NCBI GenBank assembly: GCA_029706075.1 | Contig: JAINUG010000026.1 | Coordinates: forward strand, 5,350,674 to 5,414,673 | DNA length: 64,000 bases | From: Aldrovandia affinis | Lineage: Eukaryota; Chordata; Actinopteri; Notacanthiformes; Halosauridae | Reading direction: 5' to 3' | Shown: one piece after another, positions 33,921-45,981 of the stretch | How positions within the stretch are numbered: the stretch's first letter is position 1 | How the letters are laid out: every line of letters starts with the position of its first letter | Translations under genes and position numbers: made by a program | The notes under the pieces: generated by a model | The model's input: only the letters and a program-made list of their open reading frames with translations | Databases searched by the model: none | Told to the model about the DNA's origin: nothing

Positions 33921-35892
33921 TGTTTGAATCATTGCATATCTCATTGGGTGTCGAAGCTATATGTATTTTTTGTTCAATATTTCCCTTATTATAAAAGGAT
34001 GATATTTTCGAGAGTATTATTTGATGCTGTTCTGGTTTTTCATATCTGTGAGTGTTTATATAGGACCTAACCCTGTTTTGAAATGGTATGATTTACTGTG
34101 AGGTGAACTAATATTCAGCTGAATTCATTACATTGTGACTGTATGAGAAGAGATGGTTGTTTGCAGTATATTATTACAACATGCTGGGTCTTATAGACCA
34201 TAATAAAAATGGGGAAAAAACCATAATATTCCAGAGGATAGTCCTGAGAACCATCTTGCAGACAAAACGATGGTAAACAGGGGGTGGGAGGGGGGGAAGG
34301 GAGGCATAATTTCACAGGAATGTCATTCCAGGGCGATGGGGGATTCCAGGAGATTCTCAGAGAGGATAGTGAGCCTCACAATGACTATTGCTTTGTCTTC
34401 AATGTTACCAGGTGATTTTTATTCCCGAAATATTCCTAAAAATCTTCAATTGACTCCCATACAATTTTTAGATGCTCCCTCCACATACTGCCTTTTAAAA
34501 TCCCCCATCTATCATTGATTCCCATACTTTTCACCTCTAAAACAACCCCATGAATTTTTCAAAAACTCTACATTTTGAGGGGCAATGCTCTAGTCTGGCA
34601 ACCCTGTTCATCTTTTACAGCAGGGTCGCGAATTCAGCACTGCCCCCCCCGTCCGACAGATAAATCTGCTAACATAAACTCTCCGTTCATGTCTGGGTAA
34701 ACAAATACACACCCTTGCCCACATAGCCACCAAATTGTCATGTGTTCAGACAGTCCTATTTTGATATTCCACATTTAAATGTTTCCCCCTTTATCTATTA
34801 CAAAAACTTTGCCCAAGGGAAAATGTACTTAAAATACACGGTAGAATTTCATGGCTATCCATAATTTTTCTCATGCATTCAAAAGAGTTCAAAAGTATGA
34901 ATATATCCCCTAATCACTGCAAATAATAAGCCTTTTTAAAAACGTTCTGTGTCTCGGACTTAAGCTGCAGCATTGTCAGGCCTATGTGCTGCATTAGCTT
35001 CGGCTCTGTCTAATGCTGTGTGGGCTAAAACCCTCACTGTGGCCGGGGCCAGGAACTCTTAGGGTTGCTGGCTTCAGTCCTGGCTGTGCCTCGTGAGTAG
35101 AATAATGGAGACACCCCATTATACATGAGCGGTCTGTGAGAAAGAGACAGAGGAGGAGGATAACTGACCTTTACGCTAATAAATGTCACAAACCTGTTGC
35201 CGTAACTAACAAGCTTACCAGTTTAAATAAGGAGCAGATTACTGTACAATTAATGGTGGTTAATATTGTAACACACTACCTTTACACACTTTGCATTAAA
35301 TAATCAAACCATAAAGAAGAGACTGGGTAAAAAACTATGCGATTATACTAAATACATTGTACATTGTTTAAGTCCAGTTATATTGTCAGTTGATTTGATG
35401 GAGCGCTCATCCACTATTGCGGATAGAATGAAGTAAAAAATAATTTGTCATACTTGTTAGTGCCACAAAAGCCAGGAATATGTTCAGGACCTGTTCCAGT
35501 ATAAAGGTATTTTCTCTTCCTCTGGTATTTGTAGCTCAGAGGCTACCAGTACCCATAAGTGTGCCATTGGCCCTGTTGCTATCAGTTGCTGATAGTACTT
35601 CTGCATTGGCATATACAGATTCCACTCATGGGCGATATTAAAGCTTATTGTGTAAGGAGCCTTACAGTATTTTACTTTCCCATTAAACATCAATGCAGGG
35701 AAACAAAACAGCCTCAGCCAGATCCAAGTCTGTTGAACTTGCTTCTCTTAGCCGTGCTGTGAATGGACGGATCGTGGGAGCGGCGTGCGTTTGAATGCCA
35801 GAGGGCCTCTGTGAGGCGAAGCTGTGCCCGGGAACAAACGGCCTTTCTCCGCATCCTCATTACACTGAGCTGGGAGCAGGAAAAAGGCAGGT
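33921..35892. other. intergenic, no gene seen
   Basis: Mixed sequence. A C-rich patch lies near 34640-34655. No coding region or clear transposon end was recognised. The short open frames show no domain. Confidence 0.4.
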
Positions 35893-36356
35893 TTGTGTGT
35901 GTGTGTGTGTGTGTGTGCGTGTGCGTCTGAGGTGTAATTTTATGTGTGTGTGTTTGAGTGTGTGGTGTAATTTTATGTCTGCGTATGTGCCATATTTGTA
36001 TGTGTGTGTGTGTGTGCGTGTCTGTGTGTGTGTGTCGGTTTACATGTCGTTATGCATGCTTTGTAATTGTATGTGTGTGCTGTGATTTTATTATAGTGTG
36101 TGTGTATCTGTGTGCATGTGTGTGGTGCCTTGTATGTGTGGTTATGCAGTATATGTATTTGTGTGTGTGTGTGCGTGTGCGTGGTGCAGTTGTGTGTGTG
36201 GTTATGCAGTATATTTATTTTGTGTGTGTGTGTGTGTGTGCGCGTGTGTGTGTGCGTGTGCTTGGTGTAGTTGTATGTGTGGTTATGTAGCATATTTATT
36301 TGTGTGTGTGTGTGTGTGTGGTGTAGTTGTATGTGTGGTCATGTAGCATATTTATC

Positions 36357-36425
<69 letters not shown>
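35893..36425. repeat. TG-rich compound minisatellite and microsatellite
   Basis: TG runs alternate with a repeated block of the form GTGTGGTTATG(C/T)AG(T/C)ATAT followed by TTATTT. The block recurs near 36137, 36197, 36278 and 36334. The region ends in a pure (TG)n tract at 36360-36424. Long open frames here are repeat artefacts. Confidence 0.9.
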
Positions 36426-37309
36426 TTAAATTTCTCTTTTTTATATGGCCAAGACTCCAGGGAAGAGACAGTGGTCTAAAACACTGTCTGCATGTACATC
36501 CTTTCAGTCATCTCCCTTTCTCTCCCCCCCAAGTGTAGCATGGTCTGGTTTCATGAGCAGATGTGGGACAGATGTCTCTATGGTGAAACAAAGCAAAAAA
36601 ATTCTGCATTCAAAAGATTCAGCATCTTTCTACTATCCTGTTTGGAATTACTGCCATGCACGCATCAACCCATGTATTAGTACACATATGTGTTCCATTT
36701 ATAAACTGTATATGTTACACAGGTTGTACTTGATTAAATATTTTGGGGAGAGCAATGCAGAGTCTGCTGTATAGTTAATAGTTGTGTGCTTTGGCATTGG
36801 TGTATGTAAACCTTTCTGATATCTCGTGTGCAAATATTTACTGTTTCCACGAAGGGCCAAAAGCAACCGTTTTGGTGATTTGCTGGACATGCTCTTCCCT
36901 GCTGTCACTCAACTCTTTTATGGATCCAGAGAGTGCTCTCGCCCCTATATAGGCCACACCAGAGTAAAGCAACATTCAATGAACATTCACTGATGGAATC
37001 AGACAAGATATTAAATAAGAGAGTTGGGCTTTTATGTCATTAAAAAAACCTGTTTATTACTTACAGTCCCTAGACATGTTATATAAATACACTCATTCAA
37101 GTCCTCATACCAACTGACCAGAGTGCTTATATCACAACTGCTATCGTGCGGAAAATTAGTGTTTGTCTAATATGAATTCTTAAAATTCTCTAATCTGCCT
37201 AAATATGGTTTGAGCCAGGTTTTCAATCATGCCAAACAATTGAAAACCAATGCTAGCATAAATCCCAAAAGAACCATAAAGACGTTGGTCGAATGAACAA
37301 TTTTGCACT
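36426..37309. other. intergenic, no gene seen
   Basis: No recognisable coding or repeat signature. An open frame at 36445-36774 has no domain and is AT-biased. Confidence 0.4.
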
Positions 37310-37425
37310 ACTGGGTTACTGTTGTATTAGTTCCTCCCAGCCAAGTGTCAGGGATCCACAGGTTACCAGCTGTTGTCAGTAAGATATACACTTATTCTCT
37401 GATCAGCACTAGCTCTCCTGTATTA
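37310..37425 (+). repeat. unassigned dispersed repeat, copy C
   Basis: GGGTTACTG, then TTAGTTCCTCCCAGCCAAG, then ACAGGTTACCAGCTGTTGTC, in the same order as the copies at 4.44 and 13.33 kb. Confidence 0.5.
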
Positions 37426-38127
37426 CTGTGTAGCCTGTAAGGTTTAAAACAGTCACTGACCCGCAAGTGAGCGTATCAGAGGAGTACACACACATTAGTA
37501 AGACTAATTTAACAAAGATTTCTCAGTCTTCCATCCCAATGCAGACAAAGCACTGCCATAAAATGTTTTTGTTTGCTTGACGCCAGACATCTCACCACAC
37601 AGGCACCGGAGACCAGACGGGCTGGTTTGCATGACCTTCTAATAAGACTTAACAACTTTTCAGCTTTATTTTTAGCCAATGACTTGCGTCCATTGTGGGA
37701 GGAAACTCTCGTAACACTGACAGATAAAAAAGTACACTCTGAAAACAGACAAAGCACAACGTCTCCCCACAAACACCATATAGTTCTCCATACAAACCAG
37801 CGGCTAGTAAAAGTGATGTTTGCCGTCTGCATGTAATTGGGACGGGTGTGCCTTGCTTAACATGGCCTTGCGTGGGATCAGCAGAGTTGGGCTTTGTTTT
37901 GGTAGCTCATCTTCAGCCCATAAAGGGGAGTTTATGAGGGGGAGGAACTTTTTGGGTGGCAGGACGAAATGTCTCTCCCCTTTCCTAAGTTTACGCTGAC
38001 ATTGTAAATTGGATCCTTTGTTTTTGTCTTTTTTTACATTTTTCTTGTCTTCAGTATGTGAATCCTTTTAACAAACCAACTCTCTATATATCTATATTTA
38101 TCTACCTATCAATAACAATGTCTATAC
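37426..38127. other. intergenic, no gene seen
   Basis: The opposing open frames at 37509-37832 and 37573-37836 overlap each other and show no domain. Confidence 0.4.
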
Positions 38128-38420
38128 TCGCCCGGAATGCAGATTGCCCACTGTGGCCGCAGTTTGAAACCCGGCTGTGCCAGCCCAGCTCTGGCCAGGA
38201 GCCCCGTTTGGGGGCGGCGATTGCCTGTCCACCCAAGGGGGAGGGAGAGCCGGCAAGAGACAGGTGGGCGAGTTCCATCACAGAGGAGGTGGATCATTGC
38301 CGGCCTTGGGGTATTAGCTTGTCCATAGTGACTGGTGGTAGTGACGGGCTCGTGGGGGAGGGTGAATCGAAAGAAAAAAACTTCAAATTTGAAAAAACAG
38401 GGGGGAAAAAAAAAACAACA
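38128..38420 (+). repeat. SINE-like family X, copy 1
   Basis: Shares ordered blocks with 58023-58320: GCCCACTGTGGCC, GGCTGTGCCAG, CTGGCC-GGAGCCCC, AGGGGGAGGG and GGTATTA-CTTGTCC. A B-box-like AGTTTGAAACC lies at 38161-38171 and an A-rich tail at 38375-38415. The 5' boundary is uncertain. It is probably a tRNA-derived SINE whose family I cannot name. Confidence 0.65.
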
Positions 38421-38492
38421 ACGTCTACATCTATCAATCTATCTATGCACTGTATATCTATATAGTGTGCTGCAGACACGCACACAGACACG

Positions 38493-38574
38493 CACTACAC
38501 CACCTGATTTCAATAATTAGTTTACCTCCTTAGTCCAGAAGGTGAGCAAATGAGTGAAATCAGGTGATGTAGTG
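38493..38574. repeat. 20-bp inverted repeat (fold-back)
   Basis: CACTACACCACCTGATTTCA at 38493-38512 pairs with TGAAATCAGGTGATGTAGTG at 38555-38574, with one mismatch in 20. The following CCCTTGAGGCCTGGAATTGA-ATAGCCCTGG resembles ends of common fish non-autonomous DNA elements. Confidence 0.7.
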
Positions 38575-38649
38575 TGTGGTTGGAGCAAATACTTGCAGAC
38601 ACTGCGACCCTTGAGGCCTGGAATTGAATAGCCCTGGCATACTATGTAC

Positions 38650-41600
38650 AAACCTCTCCACTTGATTTTTTTTTTGTAGGATGGGGGTGGGTTTGATTTG
38701 TGTAATGAAGTTTAGCTCATTTGGAGGACTGCAGATCTGAAGGTCTTTAACAGGCTGATACCCTTGATCCTTGTTTGTCCTTTAATTTTGCACCATTCCT
38801 ACAATCAAATCACTTTCCCCGTTTTTGAGCTGCTGCTTATCTTGACTTTAGACTGTTGAGTCTGGAATCTGTTTCCTTTCTTCTATTCGTATCCCCTTAT
38901 GGTCTCCTTCCTTTTCCGCTCTGATGAGGGTCTCACAGACCTGGCTGCTCATCATAATAAAGTATTTTAATACGTCCCAAAAGCTTTGATTCAGTTAACT
39001 GCACTATGGAATATATACCCTCAGGACTGAGTTTGGAAACTGAGCATACACCTCAAGTTTGAATTTACATTTTGGACTATGATCATCATCATCTTCTCCA
39101 GATATTTCATTCAGTGAGAGAGATTGGGTAATGATTAATATATCACCAGGCAGAGAACAATTAATATATCACCAGGAGAGAACAAATATCTCTCCTCACA
39201 GAGAACTTTGCTTTCTGGAGGGCATTTGTGGTTGACATGAAGCAGGTCATTGTCACTTGGAGGTGTCTTGGTATTAATGTTAAGCCTTTGTAATATTTTT
39301 TTTGCGTTTCTGCCTAAACGTCTAAAATTCCTGAAATACCTGTTTTGTGTCATGCATTTGCATTACAGATATGTGGCCTCGATTATCAGTGCACTCCACC
39401 AATGAGAAGTTCTTTCCTGGTGTCAAAACAATATGTCTGCTTCAACTCCACTGCTATGCCATAGTTATACGTGCCACATGATATAGTTACACCACTCGTG
39501 ATACTGGGTTTGGTAAAGTGTGATCGACTGGTCCAGTTCCCGCTCCTTGGCTTGGCTTCAGTCACAGTCGTCCTGTCCTTATTAACCTTGAGTTATGAAT
39601 GCAAGTGTTGCTTTTTTCCTCTCAAACACAGTTTGTCAAGTTGATTTCGGTGATTACTGAACTTGCCAAACTGTATTTGTGAAGTAACGCACAAACATTT
39701 ACATGTAATTGAGTCAAAGTTCAGGACTGTTGATGGAATCCAGGCCCTTGGGCGCCCTTGGCTCGTGGTGGGCGTGAGCAGGTGCAGGCTGTCCTGTTCT
39801 GGGAACAATGTTTTTTTGAATTTGGAAGGTAGGATTTCAGCCGTCAGTGGGGTGCTTGGCTGGAGGCGGCGGTCAGCTGCTTGACTCAGGGGCCATGCTC
39901 CCCCCAACCCCCTTCCCGTCATGCTGTTGGACAAGTGGGGAAAGAGTGATATGATGTTTCATCATGTTCCATTGAGGCCACATTTTCGATGTCCAAGCAG
40001 CCCAAAGATCTGCAGCGTCAGCAACAGACTGAAGGAATTCAGGCGGCCATACCAGGGATTTCCTGCAAGCTTGTTTCTGTCATGTAAAAATCATCACTTG
40101 ATAAATCGAAACCTTATTCTCCCTAAAGCCTGATTCTCTGTTCAATTCTGAACTGTAATCCTGGAGAGTACACTTGGACAGACACATATATGTAGTCTGT
40201 ATACAATATGTCTATATTGATACATAGGAACTTGAGTGCTTTCTATATATCAGAATTACATATATCTTCATTTTTAATGGATTTGCCACCTTTTCTCCCA
40301 GCAGTGTCCTTATGGAAATGTAATATACTGCAATATATAAAAAATATATTGCAATATCGGAAAACCCCAATTATTTGTATATTTCCCATGTATTGTGAAG
40401 TGTTGAATTATGTATTCTGATTTTTATCATACTGTATATATTTTTTTTAATACATTTTATTTCCATAAAGAGTTTCTAGACTGCCTTTTCTTGGGCTAAG
40501 GGAATACTTTCCAGTTCTTGGTTTTTTCATTTTTTTCAACAGTACATCTGGACTTTTGCCTACGATGTCCTACTTGCGTACTTTGCATTAGGACCACCCT
40601 GGAATCACATCAGTTTACTAACATAGATGAAAACTATACAATACCGCTCATTCCAAGCCTATACTCCAGGCCAGTAATCCTCCAGCTCCAAGCGGCTCGG
40701 GTGCAGATGTTTTGATTTATATACGATTTATCTAGTCCCATTGGCATAATAGTGATGTCACACTTTGGCACTGCACCAGCACGTATTTCAAGGCTGCACT
40801 ATGACGAATGCCATCTGTGTGACCTGTAGAGTCACCGTTAAAAAGGACATTTGTGATGAGCTCCCTGTTTGACCTGCAGGAAAGGGCTTGCGGAATAAGA
40901 TGATCCAGCTGAGCGCTGCACATGAAGACTTAATAAACTGCTACGTGCACCCTTTAGCCTCTCCTCTCTTCACAAACTGACACGCAGGCTGTCACACACC
41001 TCATTTCTCAACCTCTCCTCATGTGCGGAATGTTTATGTCCCTCTGTCAGAGAGACCTGTCTTCGCTTAGCTTAGCCCGAGTGCAAAACATGGCCTGTTC
41101 CTGCCATTTCAATGCACTTCCTCCTCCGAACACAGAAAGGTATCCCCGCTCTCATTAGTGGATATTGGCTTACATGGTGTTTCGTTTTACATGGTCCACA
41201 CCCTTGTGAATGAATAGGGAGGCAAGACACTTAGTAGGGAACACTTCCTCATGACTCTGAAAAGCTTTGTACAAAAAAAGAAAAAGTGAAACGGAGAGAG
41301 GGAGAGAAACCGGTGTGGATGTGTGTCACGACCGTGGCGCTTCCTGATGCCCCTGGACTTCCTGCGGCTTTCTGTGGGTCTTGAAGATGCCATTCATTAG
41401 GTGTGTTAGAGACGTGCGCAGCTGAGCTCAGGGAGATTCGTGGAAAAAATTCCGAAGGGCCTGGGGATGGTTGGGTGATTTCAGCACCGTGGCTGTTTTC
41501 TGTCAAATCACTAAAGAACCAAAGGTGGGGTACAATGTCAGAAGAGGAGACTGGCGGAAGCTATTCCGGGGAGGGGGGGACAGGACACACAGACGACCTG

Positions 41601-42384
41601 GAGACCACACCCGACTGACTTGGGAGGAACATATTCATCTCTCTGCTTTTGTTATGTTTTCACCGGTTTGTTCCACGTACAGAATACACTTCTGAGGGAT
41701 TCCACAGGCTTTCATATTATCCTGTCACGGTACAGTTCATTTGCCACAAGGAGCACACCTGCAAACAAGAAACACCGTTAGAGCATAAAAACAAACAAAG
41801 AAAACACAAAAACCTCATGGGTATTGAGAGTTAGGTCAACAAAGAAAAAGGTACACACCCATTTCAAGAGGTAGAGGGTGTAAAGTGGGAAATAAAGAGG
41901 ATCTCCATGTTTCATTCGTAAAAAGGGCGTTGCCCGGCATCATGGTGAACATCTTAATGGCTCATTAACAACCCACCCACTTGCAGTGTCTTCACCTGTG
42001 GAATTAAAATCAAACTCTCACTCACGCACACAGTCGTTTGATTGCAAATGGAATTTCTACAGGCGCATGTCCCCGTGTATCTCCGCCATATGCACACTCT
42101 CGAGGTGAGATCTTCAGACGGCTGTTTTCAGAGCTGCAGGGGCTCTGAAAGGCTGAGAGATCAGGTCCTCTTAGAGCATGTACAGCAGGACACAACCATG
42201 GTTTTAAAATCAATATTTTCCTAACAGATGACAGAAAAATCACTCCAATAAAGGTATGTGTTATATTTAATGAAACAATAAACCCTCAAAAAATAAACAC
42301 TGCATGTCATGATCTTCTTTTAAAAACTCAATTCTAATTTTGACTCTGCCTTTCTGTAACTGTATGTAACTGGCTGAACTGTGC
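38650..42384. other. intergenic, no gene seen
   Basis: About 3.7 kb without a recognisable gene. An AT-rich part at 40310-40460 has TATA-type palindromes. Short open frames near 39.6-40.1 and 41.2-41.8 kb show no domain and overlap in opposite directions. Confidence 0.4.
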
Positions 42385-42460
42385 CTTGCACCCTGGGACA
42401 CCTTGGTGCGAAGTGCGCTATATAAAAATAAAATTGATTGATTTATTGATTGATTGATGA
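42385..42460 (+). repeat. L2-type LINE 3' tail with (TTGA)n
   Basis: CACCTTGGTGCGAAGTGCGC then TATATAAAAATAAAATTGATTGA: the GCGCTATATAAATAAA-type LINE terminus followed by a tetranucleotide run. Only the terminal part is present. Confidence 0.65.
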
Positions 42461-44145
42461 CCGTTATCTCACTAATGGGGAGCTGTCAAGGAAAACCATC
42501 GACTTGTTTGACAGAATGCGCTAAAAAATAATATTACATTTAAAAAAGCATAGAATAGAAAAGTACATAAAAGATAGAAATACATAGATTAAACATATAG
42601 AAAATGTGGATAAATATATAAAAATGATGTCAATATCATATGGTGAGCAGACTTTCCTTTGTTTTCTGTGGGAATACTTTGGCAGACACAGCAGAACGCT
42701 GAGGAGGAAGTGTTTCTGAGCGACAGGTAAAAAGGTTCACCCTGTCCTTTTTCATGTTCCGGGAGGTCTTCCATACAAGGGGACATTATTTACCGCTGGA
42801 CAGGAAAATAAACTCACGTCAAGCTCTGCCGGGATGGATTTCACCTTTTCAAGGTAATGCAAGAATAACAAATGGGTCTGCTCGTTCATTTCATGGCAGA
42901 AATCCCTGCCCCCGGACCCCATGCCAGATATCTATATGTGCAACGTGTCTACGCTAAGCTCTGTGAGGCTGTTGAATCCAATTACATTGAATGGACTAAA
43001 TCACATTTTATCGTCGGAATTGGGCAATATTGTTTTAAACAACTACCATGGGGAATTAGTGAGAAAATCCTGATTTGAAAGGGGCCACTTAATACTTTCT
43101 CACATGCACATGATCCTAAACAAACACTATTAAGTAACTTGGTGGGATTCAGAGATCTCCTGTCCTGGGCAGAGTTTCCACGGTCAGTCAGTGAAAGCCT
43201 TGATTCGGCGGCAGGGAGGCAGAATAAACTGCTGTCCCTTTGGCCCGAGACAAAGGCTGGCAGATAACCCTGGCCTGGAAGCAATTTGTCAGATCAGCAG
43301 TGGTGAGAAAACAGCCAGTAATCATCATGACAGCGGATAAATAAATGCATAAATACACAAGAGAGGCGTGAGAGCCTGTGCTGCCAGTTGGCTCACTGAG
43401 CAGGTCCCCAAGTGCACTACAGTGAGTCTTTCAGAAATTAAAGAGTCCAAGCAAAGGTACATGGCCACAGGAAATACAAAAACATTTAGAAAATGGAGAA
43501 AGCAACTATGAGCAACTAGGAGCAAATAGGAGGAGGTTTGAATGTAAAAATACATTTAAACAATAAATGAATAAGAAGGTAAAAAGCTAAAAATAATAAT
43601 AATAATAATAATAAAATAACAAAGATTATAAAGGAACTATAAATTATGAACAATACTGGAAGAAACACTTCTGTGTTTTGAGCGGAAACCCTACTGAAGA
43701 TAATATGTTTATAATTTTGTCAATTTCAGCATATTATAGCTGTGAGCTTTGTGCCAACTACAAGCCATTACATATACAGTATATATAATTTAAATGGATA
43801 TTTATAAATATCAATCTTTTGGAAAGATTTATTGACTGCACATACCTTCGCTGCAGTGCTCCTGGTGTGTGGGTACAGATAGCACAGGGGTACCTCTAGA
43901 GGCAAAATTGGCAGTTAAAAATTGGGGAAAAGATGGGACACAATTGCTAGTTAAAAACTGGGGAAAAGATGGGAAAAAAGAAAGTCCTAATTTTAGGAAG
44001 TTGACCGATGTAGTGAACATGAAATCCCTGTCTGTGTCCTCTGTAATATGCTATGGTATGATATTATCTCATGCTTGTTCTTTCCATAGGCCGAGACATT
44101 TAATGAATGCAAACCAGGGCAGTAAAATATGGCAGAGAACTCTCA
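42461..44145. other. intergenic, no gene seen
   Basis: An (AAT)n run lies at 43587-43614. A short imperfect direct repeat lies at 43905-43980, where AAAATTGGGGAAAAGATGGG-like sequence occurs twice about 38 bp apart. No gene was recognised. Confidence 0.4.
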
Positions 44146-44245
44146 GAGCAAGGTACTTAGCCTGAATTGCATGCAGTGAAAAAGCCCAGCTGTCTAAATG
44201 GTTGTAACAGGTGAAAAATGTAAGCTATATAAATTGCCCCAGATA
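44146..44245 (+). mobile_element. V-SINE central-domain fragment
   Basis: GAGCAAGGTACTTAGCCTGA then ATTGC and CCCAGCTGTCTAAATGG match the V-SINE central domain in the copies at 29.6 and 48.5 kb. The tRNA head and the tail are missing. Confidence 0.65.
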
Positions 44246-44875
44246 GACACATCTGCTGGGAAGTAAATATTAATAAATTATCATGGTAAATTGCTCCAAA
44301 TGCTCTCTATCGGTACCAAATGGGTGGGAACAGAGATTGAGGAGTAGGCAAACGGTGAGCAGCTGAGTTCTCTGTAAAGAAAAGGGGTGCAAAAGGGGTG
44401 CAAAAGACGCCCACGCCCTGTCCCAGAAGCATCAGGCAGCTGAGCGGCATTGACAAGCATGCAGAGATTTAAATAAGAAATAGGGGGGGTCACTGTAGGC
44501 CTCTCTCAATGACAGGCTGTATTTGCACGGCTGACAGCTGTAGAAGTTTGCACTTTACAGTCCCCTCTCCCACAGTGTCGCTTGTGAGCAACCCAGAAAG
44601 GAAAATGTATTTGTTTATATATGTCAAAACCATCTTAATGCACAGAATCTGGGACAGAGTGCTGTTAACTAAATAAATTAAGAAAATACTGTACTGGAAG
44701 ATACCGTATATGGTCATTTTCACAGATGGACAATGAATTCTTATGGAAAAAAACACCTTGCCTTTTGTTTAAAAAACAAGTAATGTATTTTTGTGTGTGT
44801 GTGTGTGTGATTAATCCAGTACTAGTCAAATATCTCATATCTCTTTTTTTTCTTTCAAAATCATTAGAGAACATA

Positions 44876-45981
44876 CAGGTAACTGCCAAAATAAAGGAAA
44901 CACGTGCGTAAATGCAGGATACAAAGTATACTGAAAGCAGGGGCCTTCACACAGGTGTGAGTCTTGAGTTAATTAAGCAATTAATATCCCACCGTGCTTA
45001 GGGTCATGTAGAAAAATGTTGGCCAGTCCCAGTTTCCCATTATTTTGGCGAGAAAAAGATATCTCAGTGACTTTGAGAGTTGATTTTTGGGGCATGTTTG
45101 CCAGGAGTTTCAGTGATGAAGACTACTCAACTTGCTTATGTTTCATGATGAACAGTGGCTAAGGTGATGTTGGCATGGAAGTCTGAGGGAAAGACATAAT
45201 CAACTAGGGGCAACTGTGGTCATACTCCTCGACCGGATGTCGGTGCATTGGTTCAAGATATAAGGCAAAACAAACAAGCAACTCTGAATCAGTTGATGCA
45301 AATATCAGTTCAGGGTGTGGCAGGCAGGCAGTTACATATAAAAATTCACATTTGCAAGTAAAGTGGTCTACTGAACAGTGGAAAAAAGTCATATGGTCAG
45401 ATGAGTTATCCTTCACCCTATTCTCAACAAGTGGACAAGTGTGTGTGTAATGCATGCCAAAAGAAACCTAGAGGCCTGAGTTCTTGTTTCCCAAGGTGAA
45501 GGAATCTGACGGCTCTGTTAAAGTGTGGGGTGCATTTTTCTGGCATGGTTCAGGTCCACTCAACCCCTTAGAGGGCAAGGTAAATGCCCAAAACTGGTTA
45601 TCACCTAATTCTATGGTGAAGCGTTTCTATCCTGATGGGAGTGGTCTCTTCCAGGAAGATAATGCCCCATTCACAGGGCATGAGTGGTCACTGAATGGTT
45701 TGATGAGCATGGGAACAATGTAAACCATTTGCCATGGCTGTCTCAGTCATCAGATCTCAATCCAGTTGAACACTTATAAGAGATTATGGAGCGGTACCTG
45801 AGACTGTTTTCAACCACAATCAATAAAACACCAAATTATGGAATAATGGTATTGCATCCCTCCAATAACTTTGTTGAATCTATGCCACATGGCACAATGG
45901 AACTATTCTGTTGACTAGTGTCGACCCAACACCCTACTAAGACACTTTATGTTGGTGTTTCCTTTATTTTTATGATAGTGA
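44876..45981 (+). mobile_element. Tc1-like transposon copy 3, about 1.1 kb
   Basis: The left end reads CAGGTAACTGCCAAAATAAA then GGAAACAC. The right end, reverse-complemented, reads CACTATCATAAAAATAAAGG then AAACACCAACATAAAG. Such AAATAAAGGAAACAC termini are common in fish Tc1-like elements. The inside is a decayed transposase on the plus strand. Confidence 0.88.
45040..45960 (+). pseudogene. Tc1-like transposase copy 3, heavily decayed
   Basis: Recognisable pieces are VKVWGAFFWHGSGPLNPLEG and GLFQEDNAPFTGHEW (45484-45723 frame), then in another frame SQSSDLNPVEHL and FVESMPHGTMELF. Many stops and frame changes separate them. The N-terminal DNA-binding part is hardly recognisable. Confidence 0.8.

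Noticed and set aside
35795..36346. Open frames rich in C and V
   Set aside because: Products of the TG-rich repeat.
40320..40360. TATAT palindrome as a promoter
   Set aside because: Ordinary AT-rich sequence with no initiator, exon or donor nearby.
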